Of a stretch of 64,000 nt of DNA, positions 17,831 through 26,983 are shown piece after piece. The stretch is from NCBI GenBank assembly GCA_014384345.1, contig JACNGB010000049.1, positions 1 through 64,000 of the forward strand, given 5' to 3'. The stretch is from Candidatus Thioglobus pontius (GTDB lineage Bacteria > Pseudomonadota > Gammaproteobacteria > PS1 > Pseudothioglobaceae). Below the pieces are notes generated by a model. That model was not told the DNA's origin, did not search any database, and saw nothing but the letters and a program-made list of their open reading frames with translations. The position numbers and the translations under genes are program-made. Position 1 is the first letter of the stretch. Each line of letters opens with the position of its first letter.

Positions 17831-18667
17831 TTAGCTTAACTGATCTTCCAAAAAACCGTTTTGTTTGGTAATGGTATCAATATCTTTAAGCGTTTTAAGC
17901 ATGTCTGCCATTTTGTGAATCGGGATCATATTCGGACCATCACTGAGTGCATTTTCAGGATCTGGGTGAGTTTCCATAAAAAAGCCACTCACACCAACGG
18001 CTGCTGCCGCTCTTGCTAATACTGGCACCATCTCGCGCTGACCACCCGAAGTCAGACCGTTTCCACCGGGCTGCTGCACTGAATGCGTAGCATCAAACAC
18101 CACTGGCTGACCAGTTGAGCGCATGGTTGACAAACCGCGCATGTCGGATACCAGTGTATTGTAGCCAAATGAGGTGCCTCGATCACAAATGGTGATTTGT
18201 TGATTGCCTACTTCAAACGCCTTATCAACAACATTTTGCATGTCCCATGGCGCTTGAAATTGACCTTTTTTAATATTAACTGGAATACCTTGACTACACA
18301 CATTTTGAATGAAGTTTGTTTGGCGCACTAAAAAAGCCGGTGTTTGCATCATATCAACCACATCTGCCACTTCGTCAAGCGGCGTATCTTCGTGCACGTC
18401 TGTCAACACTGGCACGCCAATTTCAGTTTTAACTTTTTCTAAAATTCGTAAACCTTCTTCAATGCCCAAACCTCTAAAACTACCCGTACTAGAGCGATTA
18501 GCTTTATCGTAAGATGATTTGTAAATAAAGTTAATACCTAGTGCGTCCGTTACATTTTTTAAATGCTCTGCTGTACCAAGCGCTAGCTCTTCTGATTCAA
18601 TCACACAAGGGCCGGAAATCAAGAAAAAAGGTTGATCAATACCAACTTCAAAATCTAATAGTTTCAT
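17831..18667 (-). CDS. kdsA: 3-deoxy-8-phosphooctulonate synthase
   Basis: KdsA joins phosphoenolpyruvate to arabinose 5-phosphate, the first Kdo step for lipopolysaccharide. From the ATG at 18667 the chain is 278 residues, the family norm; the track start adds eleven residues with no family match. Marks are [30 protein letters not shown] and [12 protein letters not shown]. kdsB and lpxK lie 13 kb away, so Kdo genes are scattered here. Confidence 0.96.
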   Translation of the reverse strand: MKLLDFEVGIDQPFFLISGPCVIESEELALGTAEHLKNVTDALGINFIYKSSYDKANRSSTGSFRGLGIEEGLRILEKVKTEIGVPVLTDVHEDTPLDEVADVVDMMQTPAFLVRQTNFIQNVCSQGIPVNIKKGQFQAPWDMQNVVDKAFEVGNQQITICDRGTSFGYNTLVSDMRGLSTMRSTGQPVVFDATHSVQQPGGNGLTSGGQREMVPVLARAAAAVGVSGFFMETHPDPENALSDGPNMIPIHKMADMLKTLKDIDTITKQNGFLEDQLS

Positions 18668-18755
18668 CGTAATAAAAATGGTTAAAAGTGATAAGGTCAA
18701 TTATAAGCCAAACAATTCATTTAAAATGCTTAGCATTCAGAAATAAATTTCAATC

Positions 18756-19553
18756 ATGACAAACACACCTGACATTCTAAAAAAAATCATTGCTCGAAAA
18801 GAGCAAGAGATCAAAGAGGCACTCAAGCATGCTTCTTACGACAAAATGATGGAAAAAGCTTACGAAGATCGCGCCACACGTGATTTTTATCAGGCACTTA
18901 AAAATAAGGCCGATCTTAAGCAAAATGCCATTATTGCTGAGATTAAAAAAGCCTCCCCTTCAAAAGGTGTACTGCGTGAGAATTTTAATGTGGCCGAAAT
19001 CGCAAAAAGTTACGAACAACATGGCGCCGCTTGCTTGTCAGTATTAACCGACAAAGACTTCTTTCAAGGTGATGACAAATACGTAACTGAAGCTAGATCT
19101 GTAGTCAATTTACCTGTGTTGCGTAAAGAATTTATTATTGAACCATACCAAGTGTTTCAATCAAGAGTTTTGGGCGCAGATTGTATTTTGCTCATTGCTG
19201 CTTGCCTTGATGACCAACGCATGGAAGATTTAGCCATGTTGGCTATTTCTTGCCACATGGATGTATTAATTGAAGTGCACAATCTTGAAGAGCTTAAGCG
19301 CGTCCAACAATTACGCCTACCAATGGTGGGCATTAACAACCGTGATTTACGAACTTTTGATGTTACCTTGCAAACCACGATTGGCCTATTAGAAGCCATT
19401 GACGACGATACACTCGTTATTACTGAAAGCGGCATTCTAGGTGCAGAAGATGTCAAACTCATGAAAGAACATGACATTCATTCATTTTTAGTGGGTGAGG
19501 CGTTTATGCGTCAAGACAACCCAGGGCAGGCATTAGCAGATATTTTTGCCTAA
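18756..19553 (+). CDS. trpC: Indole-3-glycerol phosphate synthase
   Basis: TrpC closes the indole ring from CdRP in tryptophan synthesis. The 265-residue TIM barrel shows the standard run: IAEIKKASPSKG with the catalytic lysines (about 62-66), LSVLTDKDFFQG, LRKEFIIEPYQV, GINNRDLRTF, and TESGILGAEDV. It is monofunctional (no TrpF domain). It is divergent from kdsA and lies 15 bp before the OsmC gene; other trp genes are not in the window. Confidence 0.97.
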   Translation: MTNTPDILKKIIARKEQEIKEALKHASYDKMMEKAYEDRATRDFYQALKNKADLKQNAIIAEIKKASPSKGVLRENFNVAEIAKSYEQHGAACLSVLTDKDFFQGDDKYVTEARSVVNLPVLRKEFIIEPYQVFQSRVLGADCILLIAACLDDQRMEDLAMLAISCHMDVLIEVHNLEELKRVQQLRLPMVGINNRDLRTFDVTLQTTIGLLEAIDDDTLVITESGILGAEDVKLMKEHDIHSFLVGEAFMRQDNPGQALADIFA

Positions 19554-19568
19554 AATAGGAATAACAAC

Positions 19569-19982
19569 ATGAACACAACAGTTAAATGGATTGATGGCAT
19601 GATGATGGTGGGCGAATCTGCCAGTGGACACGCCATTGTGATGGACGGCCCTGAAGAGTTAGGTGGTAATAATTTAGGGGTTAGACCTATGGAGATGCTG
19701 CTACTTGGCATGGGCGGCTGCACCACGGTTGATGTGATCTCAACCCTAAAAAAGATGCGAGAAGTGGTTGATGATTGTCGCGTTGAAATTTCAGCTGAGC
19801 GTGCTGATGAACATCCTAAGGTATTTACTAAAATTCACCTGCATTTTGTTATCAGTGGCAACAACCTCAACGAGAAAAAAATAGCCAAAGCAGTTAGCTT
19901 GTCAGCTGATAAATACTGCTCTGCTTCAATCATGCTTGGAAAAATGGCTGACGTTACTCACGATTTTTCTATCAATGACTAA
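19569..19982 (+). CDS. OsmC/Ohr-family thiol peroxidase-like protein
   Basis: A 137-residue OsmC-family protein with the two conserved cysteines in GMGGCTTVDVIS (about 56) and DKYCSASIMLGK (about 118). OsmC/Ohr enzymes reduce organic hydroperoxides with a reactive thiol pair. The sequence is closer to the short YhfA-like branch than to Ohr by its VRPMEMLLLGMGGC stretch. It overlaps the next small membrane gene by a few bases. Confidence 0.9.
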   Translation: MNTTVKWIDGMMMVGESASGHAIVMDGPEELGGNNLGVRPMEMLLLGMGGCTTVDVISTLKKMREVVDDCRVEISAERADEHPKVFTKIHLHFVISGNNLNEKKIAKAVSLSADKYCSASIMLGKMADVTHDFSIND

Positions 19983-20196
19983 CAACTGGGGCTGGCTCGG
20001 CACCATTACTGGTATAACCGGAGGTTTACTAGTGGCGCTCAATTTTGAGTATTCTAAATTTGGCTACCTATTTTTCATGGTATCAGCCATTAGCTGGATC
20101 ATTCAAGGCGCTAAAAATAACGACAAATCGTTAGTGCTACTAAATGCTGTTTTTGTTTGTGTCAACACTCTAGGACTTTATCATTGGTTTCTTTAA
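19975..20196 (+). CDS. Small three-helix membrane protein
   Basis: A 73-residue hydrophobic protein starting MTNNWGWLGTITG, with three predicted membrane segments (about 7-23, 28-42 and 49-70). I choose the ATG at 19975, overlapping the OsmC stop by 8 bp, over the track start 13 codons upstream, which lies deep in the OsmC gene. The pattern (AISWIIQGAKNND, LNAVFVCVNTLGLYHW) resembles single-repeat PnuC/SWEET-like (PQ-loop) proteins, but I cannot assign a substrate. Confidence 0.65.
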   Translation: MTNNWGWLGTITGITGGLLVALNFEYSKFGYLFFMVSAISWIIQGAKNNDKSLVLLNAVFVCVNTLGLYHWFL

Positions 20197-20612
20197 AGCA
20201 GCTTAGTAAGGCGTTACTATTATTATCGCTTGGATTCGCACAAGTAGCATTTGCTGAAAATACAACCAATGAAACCATTAACGTTGCTGATGAGATTGAA
20301 TCCATTAACTATGAAATCCTAGATTTAGAAGTCAGCTATGAAATGGGTGAAGATGTGTACGATGTCAATCTTGAAGCAACGGATATTCAAAACGAGCTCT
20401 TGTTTCATGAATATCAACTTGGCACCCCTAAAGATGAAAACAGCAATTGGAATGAATCAGAGCAAGCCATTCTTGATGCAAAAATTAAACTTCAGGCCTT
20501 GCAAGAGAAAATTAAACTAGAAGGAGACTGGGGTCAACTGCGCTTTAGAATGATTGATTTTAAAGGAGATGACCCTGGCGCACTCAAACTTCGCTATAAC
20601 TACGGTTTTTGA
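20184..20612 (+). CDS. Small secreted protein of unknown function
   Basis: An open frame of about 142 residues with a signal peptide (LLLLSLGFAQVAFA-EN) and an acidic, helical mature part rich in glutamate, ending LKLRYNYGF. No ATG lies before the signal peptide. TTG at 20184, overlapping the preceding gene, gives a normal-length signal and is my choice; the track uses TTG at 20157. The C-terminal aromatic residue could be an outer-membrane targeting feature, but the protein is not a beta-barrel. Family unknown. Confidence 0.6.
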   Translation: MVSLKQLSKALLLLSLGFAQVAFAENTTNETINVADEIESINYEILDLEVSYEMGEDVYDVNLEATDIQNELLFHEYQLGTPKDENSNWNESEQAILDAKIKLQALQEKIKLEGDWGQLRFRMIDFKGDDPGALKLRYNYGF

Positions 20613-20661
20613 AACTGGCTATTTAAATTTAAAATATTTAGCGTATAATATTTTTTTTCAT

Positions 20662-20753
20662 GGAGAGTTGGCCGAGTGGCTGAAGGCGCGCCCCTGCTAA
20701 GGGTGTATAGGGTTTATCCCCTATCGAGGGTTCAAATCCCTCACTCTCCGCCA
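20662..20753 (+). tRNA. tRNA-Ser (GCT)
   Basis: The 92-base sequence runs GGAGAGT to ACTCTCC-G-CCA and folds as a type II tRNA with a long variable arm (GTATAGGG...CCCTAT). The anticodon loop CTGCTAA gives GCT, reading AGC/AGU. CCA is encoded. A TATAAT lies about 12 bases upstream. Confidence 0.96.
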
Positions 20754-20775
20754 TAATTAATAAACCTTTATCATT

Positions 20776-21555
20776 ATGACTGATGCACCTCTAGTAATTG
20801 CCGGAAAAACTTATAATTCTCGCTTACTGGTTGGCTCAGGAAAGTATAAGGATTTAACCGAAACAAAACTCGCAACTGATGCAGCTGAAGCTGACATTAT
20901 TACTGTTGCCATTCGTCGTACTAACATTGGCCAGGATGAAAACGAACCGAATTTACTTGATGTTATCTCGCCAGATAAGTACACCATTTTGCCAAATACA
21001 GCAGGCTGCTACACGGCTAAAGATGCTGTGCGCACTTGCCAATTAGCGCGCGAATTATTAGGCGGGCACAACTTAGTGAAGCTTGAAGTGCTGGGCGATG
21101 AAAAAACCCTATATCCAAACATTGTTGAAACACTAGCAGCCGCAAAAACACTAGTTAACGACGGCTTTGATGTCATGGTTTACACCAGTGACGACCCAAT
21201 TGTTGCTAAAGAGCTTGAGAATATCGGTTGTGCCGCCGTAATGCCACTCGCCTCACTGATTGGCTCAGGCCAAGGCATTGCCAACCCTGCCAACATCAAA
21301 TTAATCAAAGAACAAGCTAAAGTGCCTGTATTGGTTGATGCAGGTATTGGCTGTGCCACGGATGCAGCGCGCGCAATGGAGCTTGGTTGTGATGGCGTCC
21401 TAATGAACTCTGCTATTGCCAATGCGCAAGACCCTATTTTGATGGCCAGTGCAATGAAACATGCAGTGATTGCTGGCAGAGAGTCCTACCTAGCAGGAAG
21501 AATGATGAAAAAAGCTTACGCTTCTGCCTCCTCACCGATGGAAAACTTAATCTAA
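20776..21555 (+). CDS. thiG: Thiazole synthase
   Basis: ThiG builds the thiazole ring of thiamine from deoxyxylulose 5-phosphate, dehydroglycine and sulfur from ThiS thiocarboxylate. The 259-residue barrel has the Schiff-base lysine in LVKLEVLGD (about 97), [25 protein letters not shown] and [18 protein letters not shown]. thiS, thiF and thiH are not adjacent, so the gene stands alone between tRNA-Ser and a terminator. Confidence 0.96.
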   Translation: MTDAPLVIAGKTYNSRLLVGSGKYKDLTETKLATDAAEADIITVAIRRTNIGQDENEPNLLDVISPDKYTILPNTAGCYTAKDAVRTCQLARELLGGHNLVKLEVLGDEKTLYPNIVETLAAAKTLVNDGFDVMVYTSDDPIVAKELENIGCAAVMPLASLIGSGQGIANPANIKLIKEQAKVPVLVDAGIGCATDAARAMELGCDGVLMNSAIANAQDPILMASAMKHAVIAGRESYLAGRMMKKAYASASSPMENLI

Positions 21556-21575
21556 AAAAACTTAAAGATTCAAGT

Positions 21576-21608
21576 AAAAAATACCGATAAATTAGCGGTA
21601 TTTTTTTT
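21576..21608 (+). terminator. Intrinsic terminator after thiG
   Basis: AAAAATACCG and CGGTATTTTT pair around a nine-base loop and are followed by more T residues. It ends thiG and, read on the other strand, also lies just after the convergent DUF6172-like gene. Confidence 0.85.
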
Positions 21609-21617
21609 CAATTCAAA

Positions 21618-21938
21618 TTACTCTAAAAAGCTTTCAGGCTCTTTTTCTGATTCTGGCTTTTTAGTTCTTTTGGCAGGTTTGGCCAACACCTCTAAGTAAA
21701 ACGTATCCAGGCCTTCATCATGCGCCTCTGCAATAACTTTGTTAATTTCTGACACATGAATAAAACCAGCAGAGGCTTCATCCGCACCAAAGCGGCAGTC
21801 AAAATCCCAAAAGTCCGTATCATTAGGTAATTTTTTATTGCGTTCACGCTTAATATATTTTTTTAACTCATGCTTAATGGCATCTGCCACTCTAGGTCTT
21901 TGTTTTTTAGGATGGGAAAAGCTGAATGTCTTTTTCAT
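21618..21938 (-). CDS. DUF6172-like small basic protein
   Basis: A 106-residue soluble protein starting MKKTFSFSHPKKQRPRVADAIKHELKKY, then KRERNKKLP and FWDFDCRFG, with a charged tail. This is the pattern I recall for DUF6172, small conserved proteins of unknown function in proteobacteria. The basic N-terminal half suggests nucleic-acid contact, which is inference. Confidence 0.7.
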   Translation of the reverse strand: MKKTFSFSHPKKQRPRVADAIKHELKKYIKRERNKKLPNDTDFWDFDCRFGADEASAGFIHVSEINKVIAEAHDEGLDTFYLEVLAKPAKRTKKPESEKEPESFLE

Positions 21939-21998
21939 GGCGCTTAGATAATAATAATTAAGTTGTTATTTTAAGCGAGACTTAAAACAGTATTTAAG

Positions 21999-23318
21999 TT
22001 AATCCAACTCTTTCAATTCAGTGGTGTTGTTTATAAAGATAAAACCATCGTAACGTCTCGGCAAAATACTGGGCACATAGTGTTTTGACTTTTCATGGTC
22101 TGGATCGTAAACAACGCCAATAGCTCGGTGTTGACGATATTGGTTAAGCAATAAATTTGCCCGATCTTTGTTGTTAAACAATAAGTAAAAACTAGGTTTG
22201 CTGATCTGACTTAATATTTGCTCATAACTCCCATCAACACCAATAGGAACAGTCATTACTTGCATGGGCTCACCCCAACTATGTGCCGCAGACACTTTTC
22301 CTTGATTCGTGCCAAACCCTAGAATAAACACTCGGCGTTCTCCAAATTCGGCTCTGCTCAAATGACCAATATTATTTAAACCACTTGAATACATGGGCGT
22401 AGCTCTTGCATCGCCCACATGTGTATTATGTGCCCAAATAATACCCTTAGATTGATCGCCGTGCAAAGCTAGCAATCGCTTGATTGATAACCACATGTGG
22501 CCGGCACGACTATTCCAGGAGTCGGTATTTTTATCAAGATCACTTAAACGGTAAAAAGATTCGGCATTTTTAACAATTAGTGCATTTTGCTCAGCCTGAA
22601 AAAAATCAAATTCTTTAAAAGTATTATTAGTCGCAACAAGATAATGCAGAAGATTAGCAACAGCAGTCAAACCCTGTTGACATGAAAAATCGCCACGTGC
22701 TATGTTTTGCTCCCAATATTGGCGATACCTCCTGGTAAAGCACTTAAGATTTTGATTAACTTGGGTGTAATAATGAGGAAAATATTGATCGATAAATACC
22801 AACAGCCCGTCAATAGCATCCTGTTGTTCGTATACGTCCATGCCATAAATACCCACTTTTTCATGATCAGGCAAATTAAAGTTATATTTTCTTAGCCACT
22901 CGGCAAGATTTTCAATATAACTATTTTTCCACATCCACTCTGGCCAACGGTTAAAAGTGTGCAAAACCTCTCTAGCCGATGATAAAGAATTTGAGGTATT
23001 TTTAACATACTGATTTAAACGAGCAATTGAAGCCCAATCACCCTCCACAACAATAAAATTAAATTTCTTTTCACGGATTAGACGCTTGGTAATTTCCAGA
23101 CGCTTAGCGTAAAACTCTGCACTGCCATGCGATGATTCTCCCAGCATTACTAATTGACGATCACCCATTAACTCAATCATTTCATTCAGACTGCTTGTAG
23201 TGATTAATGGCTTCGCCTTAGATGAAAAATATCCAAGCAGGTAATCGTCTGAAGGTACTGCATTAGCAAAAGTGACTGATGAAAACAGAATGATGAAAAA
23301 TAGCCTTATCTTTTTCAT
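21999..23318 (-). CDS. Secreted erythromycin-esterase-like protein
   Basis: A 439-residue protein with a signal peptide (IRLFFIILFSSVTFANA) and an EreA/ChanN-type fold: VMLGESSHGSAEFY near residue 56, FIVVEGDWASIARLN, GIYGMDVYEQQDAI, and GIIWAHNTHVGDAR. The paired GESSHG and AHNTH histidines and the glutamate in VEGDW match the catalytic set of erythromycin esterases. Many relatives do not act on macrolides, and a marine sulfur oxidiser has little need for resistance, so the substrate is open. I start at ATG 23318, four codons after the track start. Confidence 0.85.
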   Translation of the reverse strand: MKKIRLFFIILFSSVTFANAVPSDDYLLGYFSSKAKPLITTSSLNEMIELMGDRQLVMLGESSHGSAEFYAKRLEITKRLIREKKFNFIVVEGDWASIARLNQYVKNTSNSLSSAREVLHTFNRWPEWMWKNSYIENLAEWLRKYNFNLPDHEKVGIYGMDVYEQQDAIDGLLVFIDQYFPHYYTQVNQNLKCFTRRYRQYWEQNIARGDFSCQQGLTAVANLLHYLVATNNTFKEFDFFQAEQNALIVKNAESFYRLSDLDKNTDSWNSRAGHMWLSIKRLLALHGDQSKGIIWAHNTHVGDARATPMYSSGLNNIGHLSRAEFGERRVFILGFGTNQGKVSAAHSWGEPMQVMTVPIGVDGSYEQILSQISKPSFYLLFNNKDRANLLLNQYRQHRAIGVVYDPDHEKSKHYVPSILPRRYDGFIFINNTTELKELD

Positions 23319-23396
23319 AGTGATCAGCAAGTTTTACCAAAGAATAAGTTAATTCTACACTCATACAACGAACAAATAAATATTAAAATAAGGCTT

Positions 23397-24503
23397 ATGA
23401 ATTTTTCAGAAAAATTATTAGCCATTAAAAAAAGCCATCTTTATCGATCAAGAAAAGTGTCTGAGAGTGCGCAAGATACACAAATAATAATCAATGGAAA
23501 ATCACTGATTAATTTTTGTTCAAATGATTACCTGTCATTGGCTAACCACACCCTTGTTAAAGAATCACTCAAACAAGGGGTTGATAAGTTTGGTGTCGGC
23601 TCTGGCGCTTCCCATTTGGTCAGCGGACATTCTCGTGCCCATCACGATCTAGAAGAGGCATTAGCCGACTACACGCAACAGGAGCGAGCCTTGCTATTCT
23701 CAACGGGCTATAGTGCTAATTTGGGTGTTTTTTCAGCGCTTAGCGATGAGCTAGACTGGGTATTACAAGACAAACTCAACCACGCATCACTCATTGATGC
23801 CAATCAGCTCATTGGTTTACCATTACAACGATATTTGCACAATAATATCGAATCACTCAATAAAAAAATTAGCAAACAATCAGGTCAAGGCATGATTGTG
23901 ACCGACAATATCTTTAGTATGGATGGTGACCAGGCAAATATCGATGATTTACAAAAAATCTCAAATTTTTCTAATGCAGTTTTAATGCAGGATGATGCGC
24001 ATGGATTTGGCGTATTTGAGCCAAATATTCCGAAAAATTCTATTTATATGGCCACTTTAGGCAAAGCTGCAGGCACAATGGGCGCTTTTGTAGCTGGAAA
24101 CGCTGATTTTATTGAATTTTTAATCCAAAAATCGCGCCCGTACATCTACACCACCGCCATCTCGCCTGCCATTTGTACAGCAACACTCAAAAGTCTAGAT
24201 TTAATCAAACAAGGTGAGCAAAAAGCTAAATTACTCGCCAATATTGATTTTTTCCGAAATTTTTCCGAAGCTATCGGTCTGCCAATTTCCAAATCTAGTA
24301 GTGCCATTCAACCACTCATTATTGGCAATAGTGAAAAATCCCTAAAAATTAGTCAACAATTATTTGAACAGGGATTTTATGTCGGTGCCATCCGCCCACC
24401 AACTGTACCCAAAGGCACAGAGCGATTGAGAATCACCCTGAATGCTAATCACTCTCAAAGTCAAATCGAACAGCTACTAGCTTGTATTAAAAATGCTCTA
24501 TAG
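23397..24503 (+). CDS. bioF: 8-amino-7-oxononanoate synthase
   Basis: BioF condenses pimeloyl-ACP with L-alanine, the first ring-forming step of biotin synthesis. The 368-residue PLP enzyme has INFCSNDYLSLANH, GSGASHLVSGHSRAHHDLE, DDAHGFGVF and the PLP lysine in TLGKAAGTMG (about 223). It overlaps bioH by 11 bp. Biotin is needed for the oadA biotinyl domain in this window. bioA, bioB, bioC and bioD are not here. Confidence 0.95.
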   Translation: MNFSEKLLAIKKSHLYRSRKVSESAQDTQIIINGKSLINFCSNDYLSLANHTLVKESLKQGVDKFGVGSGASHLVSGHSRAHHDLEEALADYTQQERALLFSTGYSANLGVFSALSDELDWVLQDKLNHASLIDANQLIGLPLQRYLHNNIESLNKKISKQSGQGMIVTDNIFSMDGDQANIDDLQKISNFSNAVLMQDDAHGFGVFEPNIPKNSIYMATLGKAAGTMGAFVAGNADFIEFLIQKSRPYIYTTAISPAICTATLKSLDLIKQGEQKAKLLANIDFFRNFSEAIGLPISKSSSAIQPLIIGNSEKSLKISQQLFEQGFYVGAIRPPTVPKGTERLRITLNANHSQSQIEQLLACIKNAL

Positions 24504-25191
24504 TCAAACCACAGGCGTTGGCCCCAATCTTGTACTGCTTCATGGTTGGGGCTTTAATTCAGATTTATTCGATAGTCTGATTGAAAAATACAAACATCAA
24601 TATCGAATTACTAAAATTGACCTACCTGGTCATGGCAGAAGTGATGATGTTGCTGGAGGACTGGATGAATGGTGTGATGAAATTATTAAACTATTACCCA
24701 AAAAGCCAATTCTATTAGGCTGGTCATTGGGTGGATTGCTAGCCATTAATCTGGCTAAAAAAATCAAATTATCAAAATTAATTCTTGTAGCATCTACCCC
24801 AAATTTTGTACAGAATTCTCATTGGCAATACGGTATTAATGCTGATAATTTTCAACAGTTTTCTAATGCATTGTCACTTAATTTATCAAAAGGATTAAAG
24901 CGCTTTGTTAGTTTACAAACTCAAAATAAAAATCAGCTGAAAACTTTAAGTCAGTCAATTGATGCGCTGCCAGCAAGTGCAAGTGCGCTCAATCAGGGTT
25001 TGGAAATTTTATTAACCAGTGATTTAACCAAGCACTTTAAACATCTATCAATTCCTATTGAAGCAACTCTAGGTAGTCGTGACACGCTCGTGCCACATGC
25101 AATCAAACAATGGTACTCAAATCAAAATATATCGGTATCGTTATTGGATACTGGCCACCTGCCTTTTTTACACAACGACTTTAAACTATGA
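24493..25191 (+). CDS. bioH: Pimeloyl-ACP methyl ester carboxylesterase
   Basis: BioH frees pimeloyl-ACP from its methyl ester to end the BioC-BioH branch of biotin synthesis. The 232-residue alpha/beta hydrolase has the oxyanion stretch LLHGWGFNSDLF, the nucleophile serine in GWSLGG (about 76), the aspartate in GSRDTLVP and the histidine in DTGHLPFLH. It overlaps bioF by 11 bp and the downstream DUF2238 gene by 4 bp. Confidence 0.92.
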   Translation: MLYSQTTGVGPNLVLLHGWGFNSDLFDSLIEKYKHQYRITKIDLPGHGRSDDVAGGLDEWCDEIIKLLPKKPILLGWSLGGLLAINLAKKIKLSKLILVASTPNFVQNSHWQYGINADNFQQFSNALSLNLSKGLKRFVSLQTQNKNQLKTLSQSIDALPASASALNQGLEILLTSDLTKHFKHLSIPIEATLGSRDTLVPHAIKQWYSNQNISVSLLDTGHLPFLHNDFKL

Positions 25192-25787
25192 ATAAAACTA
25201 AATCAATTGCACCAACTCTGCTAATTATATTTTTAGTATTTTGGGGTATTTTAGCGATCAATCCGATGTATCGAAATATCTGGTTTGCGGAAAATATTAT
25301 TTTAATTATTTGTATTTCTTACTTAATATTTCATTATCCGTCCTATCAATTCTCTAATACTGCCTACTGGCTTATATTTATTTTTTGCATATTGCAAACT
25401 ATTGGCGCGCACTACACCTATGCACAAGTGCCATTTGGATTTTGGGTGGCAGAACTGTTAGATTTACAAAGAAACCATTTTGATCGACTTGTGCATTTTG
25501 CATTTGGATTTTTAATTATTCTTCCATTTAAAGAAAAATTTGATCGCGTTGTTAGTTTTTCAAATCATCGTATTGAAACTTTTACGCTGGTTATGATTTT
25601 TATTGGCATTGGTGCCAGCTATGAAATACTAGAATGGTGGTATGCAGAAATCTATGAACAAGACAGCGCATCCAACATGTTTCTCGGTTCTCAAGGTGAT
25701 ATTTGGGATGCTGAAAAAGATGTGTTTCTGTCAGGCTTAGGCGCTTGGCTTTTTCTAACCATATTCAACAAAGTTAAAAAACTATAA
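25188..25787 (+). CDS. DUF2238 (YjdF-like) membrane protein
   Basis: A 199-residue protein with about six membrane segments. It has the family landmarks RNHFDRLVHFAFGFL near residue 104, ASYEILEWW and GSQGDIWDAEKDV, as I recall for DUF2238/YjdF. Function is unknown. It overlaps the bioH stop by 4 bp, so it is probably translated with the biotin genes, and its 3' end overlaps the convergent gene by 6 bp. Confidence 0.82.
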   Translation: MNKTKSIAPTLLIIFLVFWGILAINPMYRNIWFAENIILIICISYLIFHYPSYQFSNTAYWLIFIFCILQTIGAHYTYAQVPFGFWVAELLDLQRNHFDRLVHFAFGFLIILPFKEKFDRVVSFSNHRIETFTLVMIFIGIGASYEILEWWYAEIYEQDSASNMFLGSQGDIWDAEKDVFLSGLGAWLFLTIFNKVKKL

Positions 25788-26369
25788 TTTTTTAACTTTG
25801 TTTTGCTGCTCTTTTAAATTGCCGACATAAGTATCAGCATCACCGTAATCAATAAAGTCCCAATACCGATCATGTGGATTTTTCACTCTTCTTGCATGTT
25901 TTATAGGGCAAAAATACTGCTCTGTCATAGAGGCTATCTCACCTACATAACTCAACAAGCCATTTGCATAACCACAATACATGCAGCCGATTTTTTCAAT
26001 AGTATTGAGATAACCAAGCTTATGCCTGTCAATCACAATATAGTCACTTCTTTTAATTTTTTGCACTTTGTAAACTGGAAAACAAATAGCTTGATACAAA
26101 GATACAAATAAGTCCAATAAAAGTAATGGCACAATCAAAATATAAATAAGAGGCGCGGTAATGATAATTAACGGATTGGCATCAAATAAATAGCGCAAAG
26201 AACCTGTTTTTAGCTTCTTATGAGCTTTAAGCAAAGTTCTTTCAAAGGTAATCCGTTTTTTACTAAATTGATAATTAAATTGTTTTCGCTTGGATTCAAC
26301 ATTTGTTTCTAAGTTTTTCTTAATTTGGTTAAATTGATCAATAAGATCTTGAATGGCTGAATTTGACAT
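25782..26369 (-). CDS. Conserved cysteine-containing membrane-associated protein
   Basis: A 195-residue protein with a basic helical N-terminus (1-60), one or two hydrophobic stretches (about 65-95, IIITAPLIYILIVPLLLLDLF), and a conserved C-terminal half with CMYCGYANGL, EQYFCPIKHARR and HDRYWDFIDYGD. The CxxC plus third cysteine look like a metal or redox site. I recall similar unnamed proteins across gammaproteobacteria. No function can be given. Confidence 0.72.
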   Translation of the reverse strand: MSNSAIQDLIDQFNQIKKNLETNVESKRKQFNYQFSKKRITFERTLLKAHKKLKTGSLRYLFDANPLIIITAPLIYILIVPLLLLDLFVSLYQAICFPVYKVQKIKRSDYIVIDRHKLGYLNTIEKIGCMYCGYANGLLSYVGEIASMTEQYFCPIKHARRVKNPHDRYWDFIDYGDADTYVGNLKEQQNKVKKL

Positions 26370-26491
26370 AATTAGTCACTAGTTAAAATAAACAATACCT
26401 TGATTTTAACCGACTATATCCATCCCATTGCTATCTATGTAGATGCTATTTGAGTATAATTTCCATAAAGTTACAAACCTTGGAGAAGGCA

Positions 26492-26980
26492 ATGAGTGTA
26501 GTTGTTGGTGTTATTATGGGGTCTAAATCAGATTGGCCAACCATGAAAAATGCAGTAGAGATGTTGGAAGAATTTGGCGTAGCGCACGAGGTTGAAGTAG
26601 TTTCTGCACATCGCACCCCAGACAAAATGTTTGACTACGCTGCTAGCGCCGAAGATCGAGGCTTAAAAGTAATTATTGCGGGTGCAGGTGGTGCGGCGCA
26701 TCTACCTGGTATGGTGGCCGCCAAAACCATTGTTCCCGTACTCGGTGTGCCAGTACAATCGCGCGCGCTGAGCGGTCAAGATTCACTATTGTCAATCGCA
26801 CAAATGCCAGGTGGTATTCCTGTTGGAACGCTTGCTATTGGTGAAGCAGGTGCTAAAAATGCCGGTATTTTAGCTGCACAAATTATTGCCAATCATGATG
26901 ATAATGTCAAAGCAAAAGTTGCCGCTTTTAGAGCGAAACAAACTCAAGACGTTTTAGATAATCCAAACCCTGCAGGCTAA
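26492..26980 (+). CDS. purE: N5-carboxyaminoimidazole ribonucleotide mutase
   Basis: PurE shifts the carboxylate of N5-CAIR to C4 in purine synthesis. The 162-residue protein has [14 protein letters not shown], the [10 protein letters not shown] histidine motif, and [14 protein letters not shown] 26492 is chosen over the track start (TTG 26450) because GGAG lies seven bases upstream and the family N-terminus begins here. A TATAAT at 26455-26460 may be its -10 box. purK follows after 3 bp. Confidence 0.96.
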   Translation: MSVVVGVIMGSKSDWPTMKNAVEMLEEFGVAHEVEVVSAHRTPDKMFDYAASAEDRGLKVIIAGAGGAAHLPGMVAAKTIVPVLGVPVQSRALSGQDSLLSIAQMPGGIPVGTLAIGEAGAKNAGILAAQIIANHDDNVKAKVAAFRAKQTQDVLDNPNPAG

Positions 26981-26983
26981 ACG

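Noticed and set aside
26450-26491. N-terminal extension of PurE from TTG 26450
   Set aside because: The extension does not fit the family, and a good Shine-Dalgarno precedes ATG 26492.
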